Shown here: positions 45,374-55,825 of the stretch, one piece after another | Layout: every line of letters begins with the position of its first letter | Position numbering within the stretch: position 1 is the stretch's first letter | From: Drosophila persimilis | Taxonomy: Eukaryota > Arthropoda > Insecta > Diptera > Drosophilidae | Length of the DNA: 64,000 nucleotides | Direction: 5' to 3' | Assembly (NCBI RefSeq): GCF_003286085.1 | Contig: NW_020825540.1 | Location: 62,001-126,000 of the forward strand | Made by a program: the position numbers and the translations under genes | The notes under the pieces: generated by a model | What the model was told of the DNA's origin: nothing | What the model saw: the letters and a program-made list of their open reading frames with translations, nothing else | Databases searched by the model: none

Positions 45374-46478
45374 AACGAGGGGGAACGTTGTGAGTTGCTG
45401 CGGACACCGCAACTCTACGGTTATACCCGATACTAAGTCAGTATGGCTCTCCTCCGGCAGACGCCGCTAATATTTAACGACACGACAAAGAGTGCGTGCG
45501 AGAGAGACAGAAAATCAGTCTGAGCGTGCCGTCGGGCGCTGCGTAGCCACTGCAAATTGATTTGTTCCTTTTGGCTAAAAAAAATGGTCTGATCTGATCC
45601 AGATTCAGCAATCTAATAGATATGGTCATTATCTATGATTCTGCGTTTTTAGTTTTCTCAAATCTGCAATATTGTGGATGCAACAGATTTTCGTCCTTTG
45701 TGGGGGCGGATGGGGGTGGGGCGAAATTCTGAGATATACGTTTTATAGTGACATCTTAAAGGAGTGTGTGCACCAAATTTGGTTACTCTAGCCTTAATAG
45801 TCTCTGAGAATTGTGGTTGCCTCAGATTTTCGTCCTTTGCGGGGGCGGAAGGGGGTGTGGCGAAATTTGGACAGGAAACGGTCAAGGTCCGATATCACAG
45901 GAGTGTGGATACCAAATTTGGTTGCTCTGGCTATTATAGGTTCTGAGATCCTTGAACTCATATTTTGCAATTGGCAAAACCGACCATGAAACCTGTGTGT
46001 TAGAGTGAGACAGAGCGAGAAAGAGTGAAATTGTTTTCGTGATTCTGGCTGTAATAATTATACGATCTGGTTCAGATTTTGATTTTTAGAAGATATAGTC
46101 ATCTACGATTCTGCGTTTTTAGTTTTCTCGTATCGTCGAAATTGTGGATGCCACAGATTTTCGCCCTTTGTGGGGGCGGAAGTGGGCGGGGCAAAGTTTT
46201 GAAATATTTTTGGAGCAGTGACATATCACAAAAGTCTGGATCCAAAACATCGTTGCTCTAGCTCTTATAGTCTTTGAGCATTAGGCGCTGAAGGGGACGG
46301 ACAGACGGACAGACGGACGGACGGACAGACAGACAGGGCTCAATCGACTCGGCTATTGATGCTGATCAAGAATATATATACTTTATAGGGTCGGAAACGA
46401 TTCCTTCTGGACGTTACACACATCCACTTTTACCACAAATCTAATATACCCCAATACTCATTTTGAGTATCGGGTATA
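45374..46478 (-). mobile_element. DINE-1-like Helentron copy D8 (1105 bp)
   Basis: A complete copy close to D2 and D5, with one extra A in an A-run. Its 3' end (left) lies in LINE ORF1. Its 5' end (right) abuts exactly the start of the tRNA/kinesin block. Confidence 0.93.
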
Positions 46479-46508
46479 AAAAGCGAAGAAAAAAAAATTT
46501 TTGCATCT

Positions 46509-46565
46509 CTCACCGACGGGGAATTGAACCCCGGTCTCCCGCGTGACAGGCGGGGATACTGACCA
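46509..46565 (-). pseudogene. tRNA-Asp fragment lacking its 5' end
   Basis: Matches the 3' three quarters of tRNA-Asp (GTC) with one change near its 3' end (CTCACC where CTCCCC is expected), and stops after GGTCAGTATC. The first 15 or so bases are replaced by GCAT..., which belongs to the inverted spacer. It is non-functional. Confidence 0.88.
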
Positions 46566-47053
46566 TGCAACAGGCCCTCTTCTTCCACCATCTTTGCTCA
46601 TTATGTTTCCTTCCCGGGTTCGTTTCGGTTTCTGTTCTTCTCTGTTCTCCTCTCTGCTGCACTTCGCGGTCCCAAGGTGAGAGGTGTTAAAGTTTTATGG
46701 AATTTCAACAACGATAAATTATAATTACACGCAGCGCTGCGCATAAATCTACCCACTCTCGCTCATAAATTCCTGCACACTCCCATAGATACACACATAT
46801 ACAGGCAGTCCTCAGTCCCGAAGCGACTTAAAACGCGTCAAAAATAATTTGTAAACACATCAAGAATCCTCCCCCTCCGGCATTAACACCTTTTGAGGGG
46901 GATTCGAGCCCTGTCTAAATATATTAAATACGAAATTAAACGCAAAACCAAAACTGAAGGTCCCGCTACTCTGCCTAGAACCACACGATAAAGAGAACTA
47001 AGAGTATATTCTAACCATTTTCAAGTGTAGCATTTGGCAAGATGCTTTCAACA

Positions 47054-47125
47054 TCCTCGAAAGTATAGTGGTCAGTATCCCCGCCTGTCACGCGGGAGAC
47101 CGGGGTTCAATTCCCCGTCGGGGAG
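47054..47125 (+). tRNA. tRNA-Asp (anticodon GTC)
   Basis: A 72-nt gene. The acceptor stem pairs TCCTCGA with TCGGGGA and the anticodon GTC is at 47087-47089. The T-arm is CGGGG-TTCAATT-CCCCG. A T-run (47139-47147) downstream could stop RNA polymerase III. Position 8, almost always T, is A here (GAAAGTATAG), which may weaken folding. It carries aspartate to the ribosome if active. Confidence 0.85.
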
Positions 47126-47337
47126 AGATGTTAAACTTCTTTTTTTTCTTCTAATTTGTTAAATTGTTTGTTTTAGGCAAATTTTTCTTTTCGCTTGATT
47201 CTTACCTCACACAACATTTGTAATCTATGTCAAAATACAAATAAGACATTTTGGTATTAGTCTCACATAGTATCCCTATTGTAACAAGTCGAGCCATCTG
47301 TTAGAAAGTTAAGTATTCATTTGGAATAAGTATTCAT

Positions 47338-48930
47338 TTGGAATTTGTTACTCCAACCAAAAATAAGTTTATTTTACCGATCGAAATTTCGCTGTTCGAT
47401 TCGAAGATGTCCCACTTTTTTGATACCCCGATGTCTGTAGCAGTGCGCTTGCGTCCAATGAACAGCATGGAGTTGGAATGTAAAAGCAGCACTGCGGTGA
47501 AGCGAACACCGGACGGATTGCCCCATGTGTCGGTGGATTTCCATGAAAGCTTCGCTTTTAACTATGTTTTCGACCAAAGGGATACCCAGAAGGATCTTTT
47601 CGAGGCCTGTGTCCAGACGAGGTTGAAGAGACTTCTTCAGGGATTCGACGTGACCATCTTGGCCTACGGCCAAAAGGGTTGCGGCAAGACCTACACCATG
47701 GGCACGGACTTCAATGGTGTGATGGACGACAAAGTGGGCTTGATTCCGCGAGCCGTGCACTACCTCTTCCAGTACATTTCAACTCTGAAGAAGTCGTACA
47801 CTTTCCGTGTGAGCTGTTCGTTCGTGAAGATCTACCAGGAGGAGCTATTTGACCTCCTCTTGCCAAGAAATAATTTGAGCAGCCGCCTTGCGGGGCCCGG
47901 TCTGACAGAACTGGAGGTCAGCTCCGCCCAGGAGGTAACCGATCATCTGATGCGGGGCTTTGCCAAACGGGCAGTGGGCGAGAAGCCTTCCGAATCCCAT
48001 TCCATATTGACATTAACATTGGTGGCCAGGAAGTTGGGTGGAGGAGGCCCTACCTCTGAAACCACCACCAAGCTCAATTTTGTAGATCTGGCCGCTTCGG
48101 GATGCTGGATTTTTGGCAACGATGCTGACCGATCCAAAGGGGGTCTCGTGGCCCTTGGCAACGTGTTGAACACCTTGGCTTATGGGGAAATTGCGCCCGA
48201 ATACATTCCCTACGGACAGTCGTTGCTGACGAGCCTGCTGCAGGACTCGTTGGGCGGCAGGTCCATTAGACTGCTTATTGCCTGCGTGAGTTCCTCCGAC
48301 GCCAATGTATCCGAGACCATGAGAACTCTTCGCTTTGCGGATCGGACTCTGCCAGTCATGAAAAAGCCAGGGCTGCGATTGGATCAGCGATTGCGATTGG
48401 TCAGTAGGCTGAAGGATATCATTCAGCAGCTGAGCGGGGAGCTCTTGAGAGCAATACAGGCCGTGGCTAAGCCGGATGATCGTCAGAGGTTGGAGGATCG
48501 GGCCAAGAACCTCGAGAAAAAAAACCTAAAGCTGCATCAGGAGCTGGAACAAATCCTAATCGATACAGCCGATGCGGATGTGCGGGGCGGCATTCTCGCG
48601 AAGCACATCGTCCAATCAAAGACGCACGTTCGTCGGATAATGACAATGCTGGGATTACAGCGACAGCAGGAACCCGGTCCCCAATCGGTTCAGAGTGAGG
48701 GCAACCAGCTGTTGCAGACGCTTGTGGAACTCAATCGCATAGTATCGGACACCACTGGGCAGTTAAGGGCAAGGGACAATCTATATCTACAGACGCACAG
48801 CCAGCAGTCGTGGCAACAGTTCAACAACGGCGGTGGAGACTTCGGATTAGAAGCAAATGCTGCAGGACCAGAAGATCACGTTTCGACACAACAACAAGGA
48901 AATGACGAATACTACTATGACAGCGCCTGA
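47338..48930 (+). CDS. Kinesin-like protein, copy 1 (530 aa), altered switch residues
   Basis: An intronless frame with a kinesin motor domain (about residues 30-345) followed by a coiled-coil-prone segment (365-430). The closest type by eye is kinesin-4 (KIF4/Klp3A). Seen motifs: VAVRLRPMN, the P-loop GQKGCGKT (about 111-118) and the GVMDDKVGLIPRA region. Switch I reads PSESH where SSRSH is usual. Switch II reads DLAASG where DLAGSE is usual. The switch Arg, the switch-II Gly and the switch Glu are thus all changed, so ATP hydrolysis is probably lost; it may still bind microtubules or partners. A second ATG at 47407 fits the usual kinesin start better. The text around residues 352-356 differs from copy 2 through a local templated change. 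It may be a retrogene. The frame is open, but use is unproved. Confidence 0.75.
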   Translation: MEFVTPTKNKFILPIEISLFDSKMSHFFDTPMSVAVRLRPMNSMELECKSSTAVKRTPDGLPHVSVDFHESFAFNYVFDQRDTQKDLFEACVQTRLKRLLQGFDVTILAYGQKGCGKTYTMGTDFNGVMDDKVGLIPRAVHYLFQYISTLKKSYTFRVSCSFVKIYQEELFDLLLPRNNLSSRLAGPGLTELEVSSAQEVTDHLMRGFAKRAVGEKPSESHSILTLTLVARKLGGGGPTSETTTKLNFVDLAASGCWIFGNDADRSKGGLVALGNVLNTLAYGEIAPEYIPYGQSLLTSLLQDSLGGRSIRLLIACVSSSDANVSETMRTLRFADRTLPVMKKPGLRLDQRLRLVSRLKDIIQQLSGELLRAIQAVAKPDDRQRLEDRAKNLEKKNLKLHQELEQILIDTADADVRGGILAKHIVQSKTHVRRIMTMLGLQRQQEPGPQSVQSEGNQLLQTLVELNRIVSDTTGQLRARDNLYLQTHSQQSWQQFNNGGGDFGLEANAAGPEDHVSTQQQGNDEYYYDSA

Positions 48931-49119
48931 TGAAATTTAAGAACTATTTATCTTGGGTCAGGGCATATTTGATATGGTATCTAAATTAATGTTATAAATA
49001 ATTACAGTTTAACGCTTATGCGTTTCTAGTTCTAGTTTCCAATATATACTGAATGGTTTTGGCTCAATTGTACCTATCAAATTCAACGAAACCCAAACAA
49101 AAACGAGGGGGAACGTTGT

Positions 49120-49143
49120 GAGCCGCGGCAAAGGCCGCGGCTC
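49120..49143 (-). other. Helentron 3'-terminal hairpin
   Basis: GAGCCGCGGC (49120-49129) pairs perfectly with 49134-49143 around a 4-nt loop. It lies 18 nt from the end, where Helentrons and Helitrons carry their termination signal (established). DINE copies have a weaker GAGTTGC-based stem at the same place. Confidence 0.88.
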
Positions 49144-49654
49144 TACTTTATACCCGGTACTCAGTCAGTATATACGTGAGCTTATGATCTACATACATGA
49201 ATGTAAGTTATAAAATATATTTTATACGTAAACGCCGCTCGAATTAGCTCCCAATTTAATACATTAAATTGGTACCCAGGGAACACCACGGGGAGGCCAT
49301 CACGATGCAATGGGGTCACTCTAGCCAAAATATAATCTTGGGGACCTACGAGTCGACTTGAGCTGCTTTTAAAAGCATTTTTAAGCTCCATATTCCCCAA
49401 AAATTTAAAAAAAGGATTCCAATCCTTTATAAAAAATAAAAAATATCTAAACTAACAAGAATACCTATATACATACATAGAAATGATTAATAATAAAACT
49501 ATTTCAACCTTAACTTAATTAACAAAATAATAAAACGGATAAAAATAAAAAAGGTTTAACAAAGGTAAAGACTAAAGAATTAATATAATTCAGAATACGG
49601 CTAAATAATACAAAATATTAAATATTTACACTAATGCCTGATTACCAAAAAAGT

Positions 49655-52600
49655 TTAGTCTTCTGCCTCTCTAACATTAACTAAAATTCCACTATGATAA
49701 CTATAGATAGTCTCAAAGGTGCGCGCGGTGGCCCTGCTATCGGAAATGTTTGAAAACGCCCAGTCAATATGCGTATCGCAATTGGTTGTGGACGAGTTCA
49801 AATCTAACAATGACCTACAATTCCTTTCTGAAAGGAATTCATAAATTTTCTTACAGCAACCTGAAAGGGTACGAAGGCATAAATTAAAATCTCCTAACAC
49901 TACGGAATTTCTATCTAAAAATGGATGCCGTTGAAATAAGACCTCAAATTCTGCTTCGAACTTTCGCAACGGATACGTGGGGGTTCTGTAAATAACAATA
50001 AAACCGACAGATTTGTACTTAAACAAAGCATACTCGAACACTGGAGATGATAAGTTCCCGGAATCCGCATAATATCGATTACTTTCAATAATACTACAAT
50101 GATTCAAAAGTTCATTCCTAACGAATATTAGAATGCCTCTTTTCGGTCTAGCTCCGCTGGCTACGGACTGGCAATCTAACCGCACTGCTGTGGAAAAGCC
50201 AGGAATATTATAAGCTTCATTAGAGTATGTGGAAGCCTCAACGAAGCACAAAATAGAAGATTTGAGCATTAGCTGATCAGAACAGACATCGATAAAATGG
50301 CAGTGCAAGCTTTCCGTATTATGGAAGAAAATATTTAATTCGGACGGATTGAGTAAACAATCGAAGTGGGTGTGAAGTAACTTAGCGGAACGCAAGTTCT
50401 CCATCTCTTTCGCGACAGGACAGTCCCGCTTGGGTCTCGAAGGAATGAGTGGTCCAACGATATAAAGTCCGTTCGCACTGGTGGCCCTACTACAAGCTAC
50501 ATACAATGCTTCTTTTTGCATATTGGATGAAGTGTGGACGACCACTTTGCTGTATGTTGCTCCCTGACTCTTATGAATAGTTATAGCTTCAGCAGCTACA
50601 ATCGGAAACTGTTTTCGGTCAATAGTAACTTGTTCATTTTGATGGTATTGAAAACTTTTTGTAGTTTTCTGAACTGGGGTCCAAGAAGATTCGTTACTAT
50701 GGCTGCGCTTTGACCGTGCGTTAACTCCTACGCTTTCCTCGAGAAAATGTATCCAAAGAAGTTCGGGAGTATTGGATGAGCTGAGATCTATCTGCATTAA
50801 AACACCAGTGGCTCCGTTAACAAGACCATCTGATGTATCTACATTGACTGTCATCATATATTTAGCCGTGGTTTTGAGAACCAATGAAGTGCACAAGCCT
50901 TGTGTATTCGAAGTTTTGAAACTCTTAACAGAGTCCAGATATTTTGTTTTGATGTCTGGGTTAAGATGCTCGGCTTTGATGGAGTCTAAAGCTATTGAAG
51001 TATATTCTGCAGTCATAATCGATGATAGCTTCTCCTTATTGTACTTATCTGTCTCGCTATTGCTATAAAATAAGTGGATCGCATCTGTTGGTGCTTCACT
51101 GCCGTGAACTATTCGGTCCCTAAGCAATTGAATATCTTCTGACGTCATTACGGCCGATGCCATGTTATTTAGTGCGGTTGCAAAAGGTTGGTCATCTCGC
51201 TGTCGCATTATCTCTGTAAGTTCGAAAAACTTGAAGCCATCCCAGAGACTAGAGCCAACTATCGCACTGTATGGATTATGCGCTCCTGATGAGGATTTGA
51301 ATATCCAACGATCACCTACTGGACATAACTGCCTTAGATCGCCAAACACGATAACAGAAATGCCACCGAAAGGACTCTCGGGCCTTGAAAATATTTGTTT
51401 TAGACGCATATCCAAATATGAAAACATTTTTTCACCGACCATAGAAATTTCGTCAATTATAAGAATTTTAAGATCAATAAATCTTGAACGCAAGGTATTT
51501 AACAAATCTGGACCCAATTGTTTAAAAGCATGGTTGGATTGATTGAGAGGTAAAGAAAACATTGAGTGAAGTGTGGCACCTCCAATACCAAATGCAGCTT
51601 TTCCTGTGGGAGCACACAGCAGAACTTTAACAGTTTCTGGGTTAGATCCTGGTCTACGATTAAACTCCTGGGAAATGGTCTGAAAAATGGTAGATATGGT
51701 TCTACTCTTGCCGACGCCTGCGCCGCCACCTACAAACTCATAAAAAACTGCCTTATTTCTCACATTATGCAGAACATGGGTGAGATAGGTTTTTTGCTTC
51801 AAATTAAGCGATCTAATCAAATTAGCTAAAATATTAAGGGAAACAATAGGAGGAAGCTTAATTAATCGAATACTTCTATCTTGATCCGCTGCCTGGTCAT
51901 TCAAGTTCAAAACATTTATCTGGGAACTTATTTCTGGAATCGCTAAAGCCCTAAACTCCTCAGCAATTGCCTCATCAACTACCTCTTCACCTTCCTCCCT
52001 ATTCTCTTCGGCTTCCATGGCCCTCCTAAGCGCGTCTTCCAAATCTCCTAATGCATTGAATTTTTGGAAATTTGAATTTACCAACTCCTGATGATTATTA
52101 TAAAGATCCTCGCAATTTACGCTCACTAAATCTTTCTCTTCATCTCTCCACGGATAAAACAGCATAGCTAATGCTCTAAAATAGTTTGACCTATCTGTAT
52201 TTATATTAAACCTCATATATTTTAAAATGGACGGCTTAGTTCTTTCCCTAATAAAACCACTATTATCGCGGAGAGGGATAAAAACTTCTACTTGTGCCTC
52301 ATTTTCTTCGTCCTCTTCATCATCTCTATTTTGGCAGGTTCTTTTCCCGTTTTTAGAAAATTCATAATTTGCTGCAAAATCGGCTAGACACAGGCCCTCA
52401 AGATCAGTTGGTCTTTGTTCATACCGCTCCAGCAATCCTTTGACGAATATGTCAGTGGACTCCTGATGCATATTTTGTAGGATGCTTGTGGATTTGAGCA
52501 TTCGAACTCGTTGCTCTGGAGGGAAAGTATTTACTTGAACACATTTGTTGCTAGTTCCGGACAACGGAATTCCTAGACAACAATATACGGCTTCCTGAGC

Positions 52601-55600
52601 AGATATCTCAGTGCCAGAAATAAATTTGTGACCAATATGCTGTAGCTTTTGTCTAATCGTGTAATTGCCCCCTTGAACTTCTTTTGCCGCCTCGCGCATA
52701 AGCTTTGAAATACCCCTTTGGGTTTTATTTATATAATTTATTATATAGCTACAGCATGCATAAGGGTCCAAAATGTATTGGATATCCATATTGGCCCTTT
52801 GCATTGAAATGATGTGTTTATTATAAGCATTAATGCAAATTTCAGCAAATGACCTTTTTAGAAAAATGTGTGGTTTCTTTAAACCAGAAGAAATTGCATA
52901 TTTGTAGTCCTCGTAATTGAGGCTCACTTGTTCGTGCGAAAGAAAGTTCTCAAATATGCTCAAGTGATCAATCATATCAGAGGATTGATCAGAATTCAGT
53001 AGGTCTTGAATTTTCTTAAAATTTCCTTGGTGAAAATCAAGGTTCGGAGTTTCCTCTGGCAGTGGACTCAATATCTCCGTTTGGGGCATTGGAGGGTATG
53101 GAATACCGAATCTACAAACTTTTTTTCCACTTTTATTGGCTTTTTTAAGACATGACATGTCCTTATGCCGATGCTTTTGGTATTCAACATACGGAGCTAA
53201 TTCAGAGTCTGTGACATCTACTGTAATATGTTTGTTAATGAAGGCTATAACTGTTGAAATTGACTCTGTACTGGTTAAGTCCACTGCTGGGGCATCTTTC
53301 AGCCAAAACATGCCGTGAATATGGGGGGAACCTCTTTGTTGGAATTCAACACGCCAATAATATTTAATGACGAAGTTTTCCCCGAAAATGCCCTCCCGAT
53401 TCCTCATAACTTTTAAAATCTCGCGATACCTATAATCGAAATACCTAGCACAAGTAACTGGATCTGCCCTGATAAGACGGTCCTTTTCGGTGTAGGGTAG
53501 ATTCATTGCTTCTTCTTCGCTAATGATCTCCCTATCTACGTTTTTTTTGAGCAAAACAAGCAACTCTGGCCACCGCGTTTCAGCAGCAGACAGAGTAATG
53601 AAAAAAGTCGGCAGGCCGAACTGACGAATCATGGCCATAACCTTCTTCTTTTCATCCTCCCAGTGAGCCGGAGACGATCGAATATCGCGAAGAACCCTAT
53701 ATCCCTCATCGTGGTTAATAAGCCCCCCTATGAAATTCTCATTAAGAGCGTTAGCTGCCGTTACTGCACTGGAAGTGCTCCGCTTACGTAAGCAGATTGA
53801 AATATTATTTCGAATCTTAATGAGTTCTAACTTCTTATAATTGAAGAATAGTTTGTCAGTTCTACAACCTCTCCTATCTACATTTCGAAGCTCTGATCTA
53901 ACAATGGTTGTAAAACTTTGCGAAGATTGTCTTTTGACGCCTGCATAAATAGTGGGAAAGGATAACTCTTCCGAGTCAATGTCTAGAATCATGTCGAGAG
54001 GTCGTTGGCCTTGACCTGGTGCGATTTTGATAATCCTATCATCAAATGGTATGTTGTTTTCAAGCAGAGTTTCCTGACCTCCAGGGTTGAGCTCTTCGGC
54101 TTCTACTTCCTCGTCGGGATGGGCCGGCTCCGTATCTACATTCCTATCTCTATTCTGCATACTTTCTAAAAAGGCTGCGTCTGCTTGAGATGCTACGAAT
54201 GGAACAATATCGGATGTGAAACCAGAGATCCATTGCTCGTTAACTACAACATTATGCTTTTTATACAAATCTGTGGTAACTAAATAACGAAGTGCTTCAA
54301 AAATTTTGGAAGGTCTAATGGTTTCAGCCATGAAAGCATGAAGATACTCTTTTCTGCGTTTGAGGTGGAGCTGAATTACCTGGGCTTCATGGAAAGCTCG
54401 TGGAAGCTCCTTCACGATATCGCTTACCGAAATAGGGACGTTTACCACTGCCCCTTTAATGGAATTTTGACCTCGCCCCCCAGGCAATATAGGCTTAATT
54501 ATCATAAATGGAAGTCGAGGAGAAATCAGTCGTTCCTCTAATGGAGTAAGCCCCTTCAAGCAGTCGGGCAGCGTGGGGAAATCTAATTCATTGAAGAAAA
54601 GCTTAGGCTTTATACGCTTCTTAATGTTGCTATGACATGTTCTGCAGAATTTTAATGTTGGGCAATCAGAAGGGAATTCTAAAAGGCTTTCAAGAGCGAA
54701 AATTTCAGCACTAAAATCGCAATCACTTTCTAAAAGGACGCGAGGAATCTTACAAATTTGTTTGGGGAACCACAGGCCTTTGCAAGAAAGGCAAACCTGA
54801 TCAGGACCCAGCTTTACATTCCTGTTATAAACTACTTTCAGAGCTTCTAGGCCACTAAGCCTGATTCTGGGTTCTATCTGAGCCCTATCTTCCTGGGAGA
54901 TATTTTCTCGTTCCTGCTGCATTCGGGAGGCGTTTCTTAAATTTTGCTCAACTCTATTGCTGCTATCGCTCCTATATTGGCTAACTCTTTGACTAGCGGT
55001 TCTGGCAGCGTCAATTTCTAACTGTCGTGCTGCAGCACGAGCAGCTTGGCGTGCCAGAGTGTCTCGCGCTCGCGAGATACGCCTACGATCTACTAAGCTC
55101 CTTTCTTGGACCCTGCGAAGTCTATCCTGATCTCTTTCTAACATGCGTCTCCTTTCATTATTTAAACGTATGCGTTGTCGCCTCTCTGTATTCCGTTCTT
55201 GCTCTCTTGTCCTATAGTCCAAGTCCTGTCTACGTCTGGACCGACGCACAGTATTGGCCACTTGCTCCTCATGTCTAATCTGGGCGTCTGTTCGCCTAAC
55301 TAAATGTTCTCCTGTATTCTGTTCTTGCTCTCGTGCCCTATATTCCGAGTCCTGTCTACGTCTGGACCGACGCACAGTATCGGCCACTTGCTCCTCGTGT
55401 CTAATCTGTGCGTCTGTTCGCCTAACTATATGATCTACAGTGTTCTGTTCTTGCTCTCGGGCCCTATATTCCGAGTCCTGTCTCCGTCTGGACCGACGCA
55501 CAGTATCGGCCACTTGCTCCTCGTGTCTAATCTGTGCGTCTGTTCGCCTAACTATATGTTCTACAGTGTTCTGCTCCTGCTCTCTTGTCCTATAGTCAGG

Positions 55601-55825
55601 GTCCTGTCTCCGTCTGGACCGACGCACAGTATCGGCCACTTGCTCCTCGTGTCTAATCTGTGCGTCTGTTCGCCTAACTATATGATCTACAGTGTTCTGT
55701 TCTTGCTCTCGGGCCCTATATTCCGAGTCCTGTCTCCGTCTGGACCGACGCACAGTATCGGCCACTTGCTCCTCATGTCTAATCTGTGCATCTGTTCTTC
55801 TAACTATATGTTCTCCTGTATTTTT
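49655..55825 (-). CDS. Helentron RepHel-endonuclease, main part (about 2,050 aa)
   Basis: Nicks, unwinds and joins DNA for rolling-circle transposition in the nucleus (family knowledge). Numbering from the ATG at 55765: Arg-rich 42-aa repeats (1-200), a basic coiled coil (200-300), zinc-finger-like CxxC pairs near 325 and 373. The Rep domain has the HUH motif in SPHIHGMFW near 815 and the paired tyrosines in CCSYIINYINK near 1005. A PIF1-like helicase has GGGAGVGKS near 1348, LIIDEISMVG near 1438, HKSQGAT near 1735 and VACSRAT near 1760. An AP-type endonuclease ends the protein (1805-2036) with FVEAST, GDFNL and HIDWAFSN. No stop interrupts it. The true start is at 57520, across the D9 insertion; translation from 55765 or elsewhere would still give all catalytic domains. 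Confidence 0.9.
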   Translation of the reverse strand, partial: KNTGEHIVRRTDAQIRHEEQVADTVRRSRRRQDSEYRAREQEQNTVDHIVRRTDAQIRHEEQVADTVRRSRRRQDPDYRTREQEQNTVEHIVRRTDAQIRHEEQVADTVRRSRRRQDSEYRAREQEQNTVDHIVRRTDAQIRHEEQVADTVRRSRRRQDSEYRAREQEQNTGEHLVRRTDAQIRHEEQVANTVRRSRRRQDLDYRTREQERNTERRQRIRLNNERRRMLERDQDRLRRVQERSLVDRRRISRARDTLARQAARAAARQLEIDAARTASQRVSQYRSDSSNRVEQNLRNASRMQQERENISQEDRAQIEPRIRLSGLEALKVVYNRNVKLGPDQVCLSCKGLWFPKQICKIPRVLLESDCDFSAEIFALESLLEFPSDCPTLKFCRTCHSNIKKRIKPKLFFNELDFPTLPDCLKGLTPLEERLISPRLPFMIIKPILPGGRGQNSIKGAVVNVPISVSDIVKELPRAFHEAQVIQLHLKRRKEYLHAFMAETIRPSKIFEALRYLVTTDLYKKHNVVVNEQWISGFTSDIVPFVASQADAAFLESMQNRDRNVDTEPAHPDEEVEAEELNPGGQETLLENNIPFDDRIIKIAPGQGQRPLDMILDIDSEELSFPTIYAGVKRQSSQSFTTIVRSELRNVDRRGCRTDKLFFNYKKLELIKIRNNISICLRKRSTSSAVTAANALNENFIGGLINHDEGYRVLRDIRSSPAHWEDEKKKVMAMIRQFGLPTFFITLSAAETRWPELLVLLKKNVDREIISEEEAMNLPYTEKDRLIRADPVTCARYFDYRYREILKVMRNREGIFGENFVIKYYWRVEFQQRGSPHIHGMFWLKDAPAVDLTSTESISTVIAFINKHITVDVTDSELAPYVEYQKHRHKDMSCLKKANKSGKKVCRFGIPYPPMPQTEILSPLPEETPNLDFHQGNFKKIQDLLNSDQSSDMIDHLSIFENFLSHEQVSLNYEDYKYAISSGLKKPHIFLKRSFAEICINAYNKHIISMQRANMDIQYILDPYACCSYIINYINKTQRGISKLMREAAKEVQGGNYTIRQKLQHIGHKFISGTEISAQEAVYCCLGIPLSGTSNKCVQVNTFPPEQRVRMLKSTSILQNMHQESTDIFVKGLLERYEQRPTDLEGLCLADFAANYEFSKNGKRTCQNRDDEEDEENEAQVEVFIPLRDNSGFIRERTKPSILKYMRFNINTDRSNYFRALAMLFYPWRDEEKDLVSVNCEDLYNNHQELVNSNFQKFNALGDLEDALRRAMEAEENREEGEEVVDEAIAEEFRALAIPEISSQINVLNLNDQAADQDRSIRLIKLPPIVSLNILANLIRSLNLKQKTYLTHVLHNVRNKAVFYEFVGGGAGVGKSRTISTIFQTISQEFNRRPGSNPETVKVLLCAPTGKAAFGIGGATLHSMFSLPLNQSNHAFKQLGPDLLNTLRSRFIDLKILIIDEISMVGEKMFSYLDMRLKQIFSRPESPFGGISVIVFGDLRQLCPVGDRWIFKSSSGAHNPYSAIVGSSLWDGFKFFELTEIMRQRDDQPFATALNNMASAVMTSEDIQLLRDRIVHGSEAPTDAIHLFYSNSETDKYNKEKLSSIMTAEYTSIALDSIKAEHLNPDIKTKYLDSVKSFKTSNTQGLCTSLVLKTTAKYMMTVNVDTSDGLVNGATGVLMQIDLSSSNTPELLWIHFLEESVGVNARSKRSHSNESSWTPVQKTTKSFQYHQNEQVTIDRKQFPIVAAEAITIHKSQGATYSKVVVHTSSNMQKEALYVACSRATSANGLYIVGPLIPSRPKRDCPVAKEMENLRSAKLLHTHFDCLLNPSELNIFFHNTESLHCHFIDVCSDQLMLKSSILCFVEASTYSNEAYNIPGFSTAVRLDCQSVASGARPKRGILIFVRNELLNHCSIIESNRYYADSGNLSSPVFEYALFKYKSVGFIVIYRTPTYPLRKFEAEFEVLFQRHPFLDRNSVVLGDFNLCLRTLSGCCKKIYEFLSERNCRSLLDLNSSTTNCDTHIDWAFSNISDSRATARTFETIYSYHSGILVNVREAED
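55165..55825 (-). repeat. 126-bp coding tandem repeat in the Helentron gene
   Basis: The phrase CAGTATCGGCCACTTGCTCC recurs every 126 bp (about 55375, 55501, 55627, 55753), with a diverged unit at the left and further units beyond D9 (56957-57090). Each encodes 42 residues of the DTVRRSRRRQD...RREEQ type, very rich in Arg, Glu and Gln. The units are nearly identical, so the array was expanded or homogenised recently. Confidence 0.92.

Larger units (their letters stand above)
46479..49101 (+). other. tRNA-Asp/kinesin block, copy 1
   Basis: A 2.6-kb segment that recurs at 60216-62837. It holds two inverted tRNA-Asp sequences with about 490 bp between them, then the kinesin-like gene. It is bounded at the left by the 5' end of D8 and at the right by the 3' end of the autonomous Helentron. 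Between the two copies the inter-tRNA segment is inverted. Outside that segment the copies are nearly identical. Confidence 0.85.
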
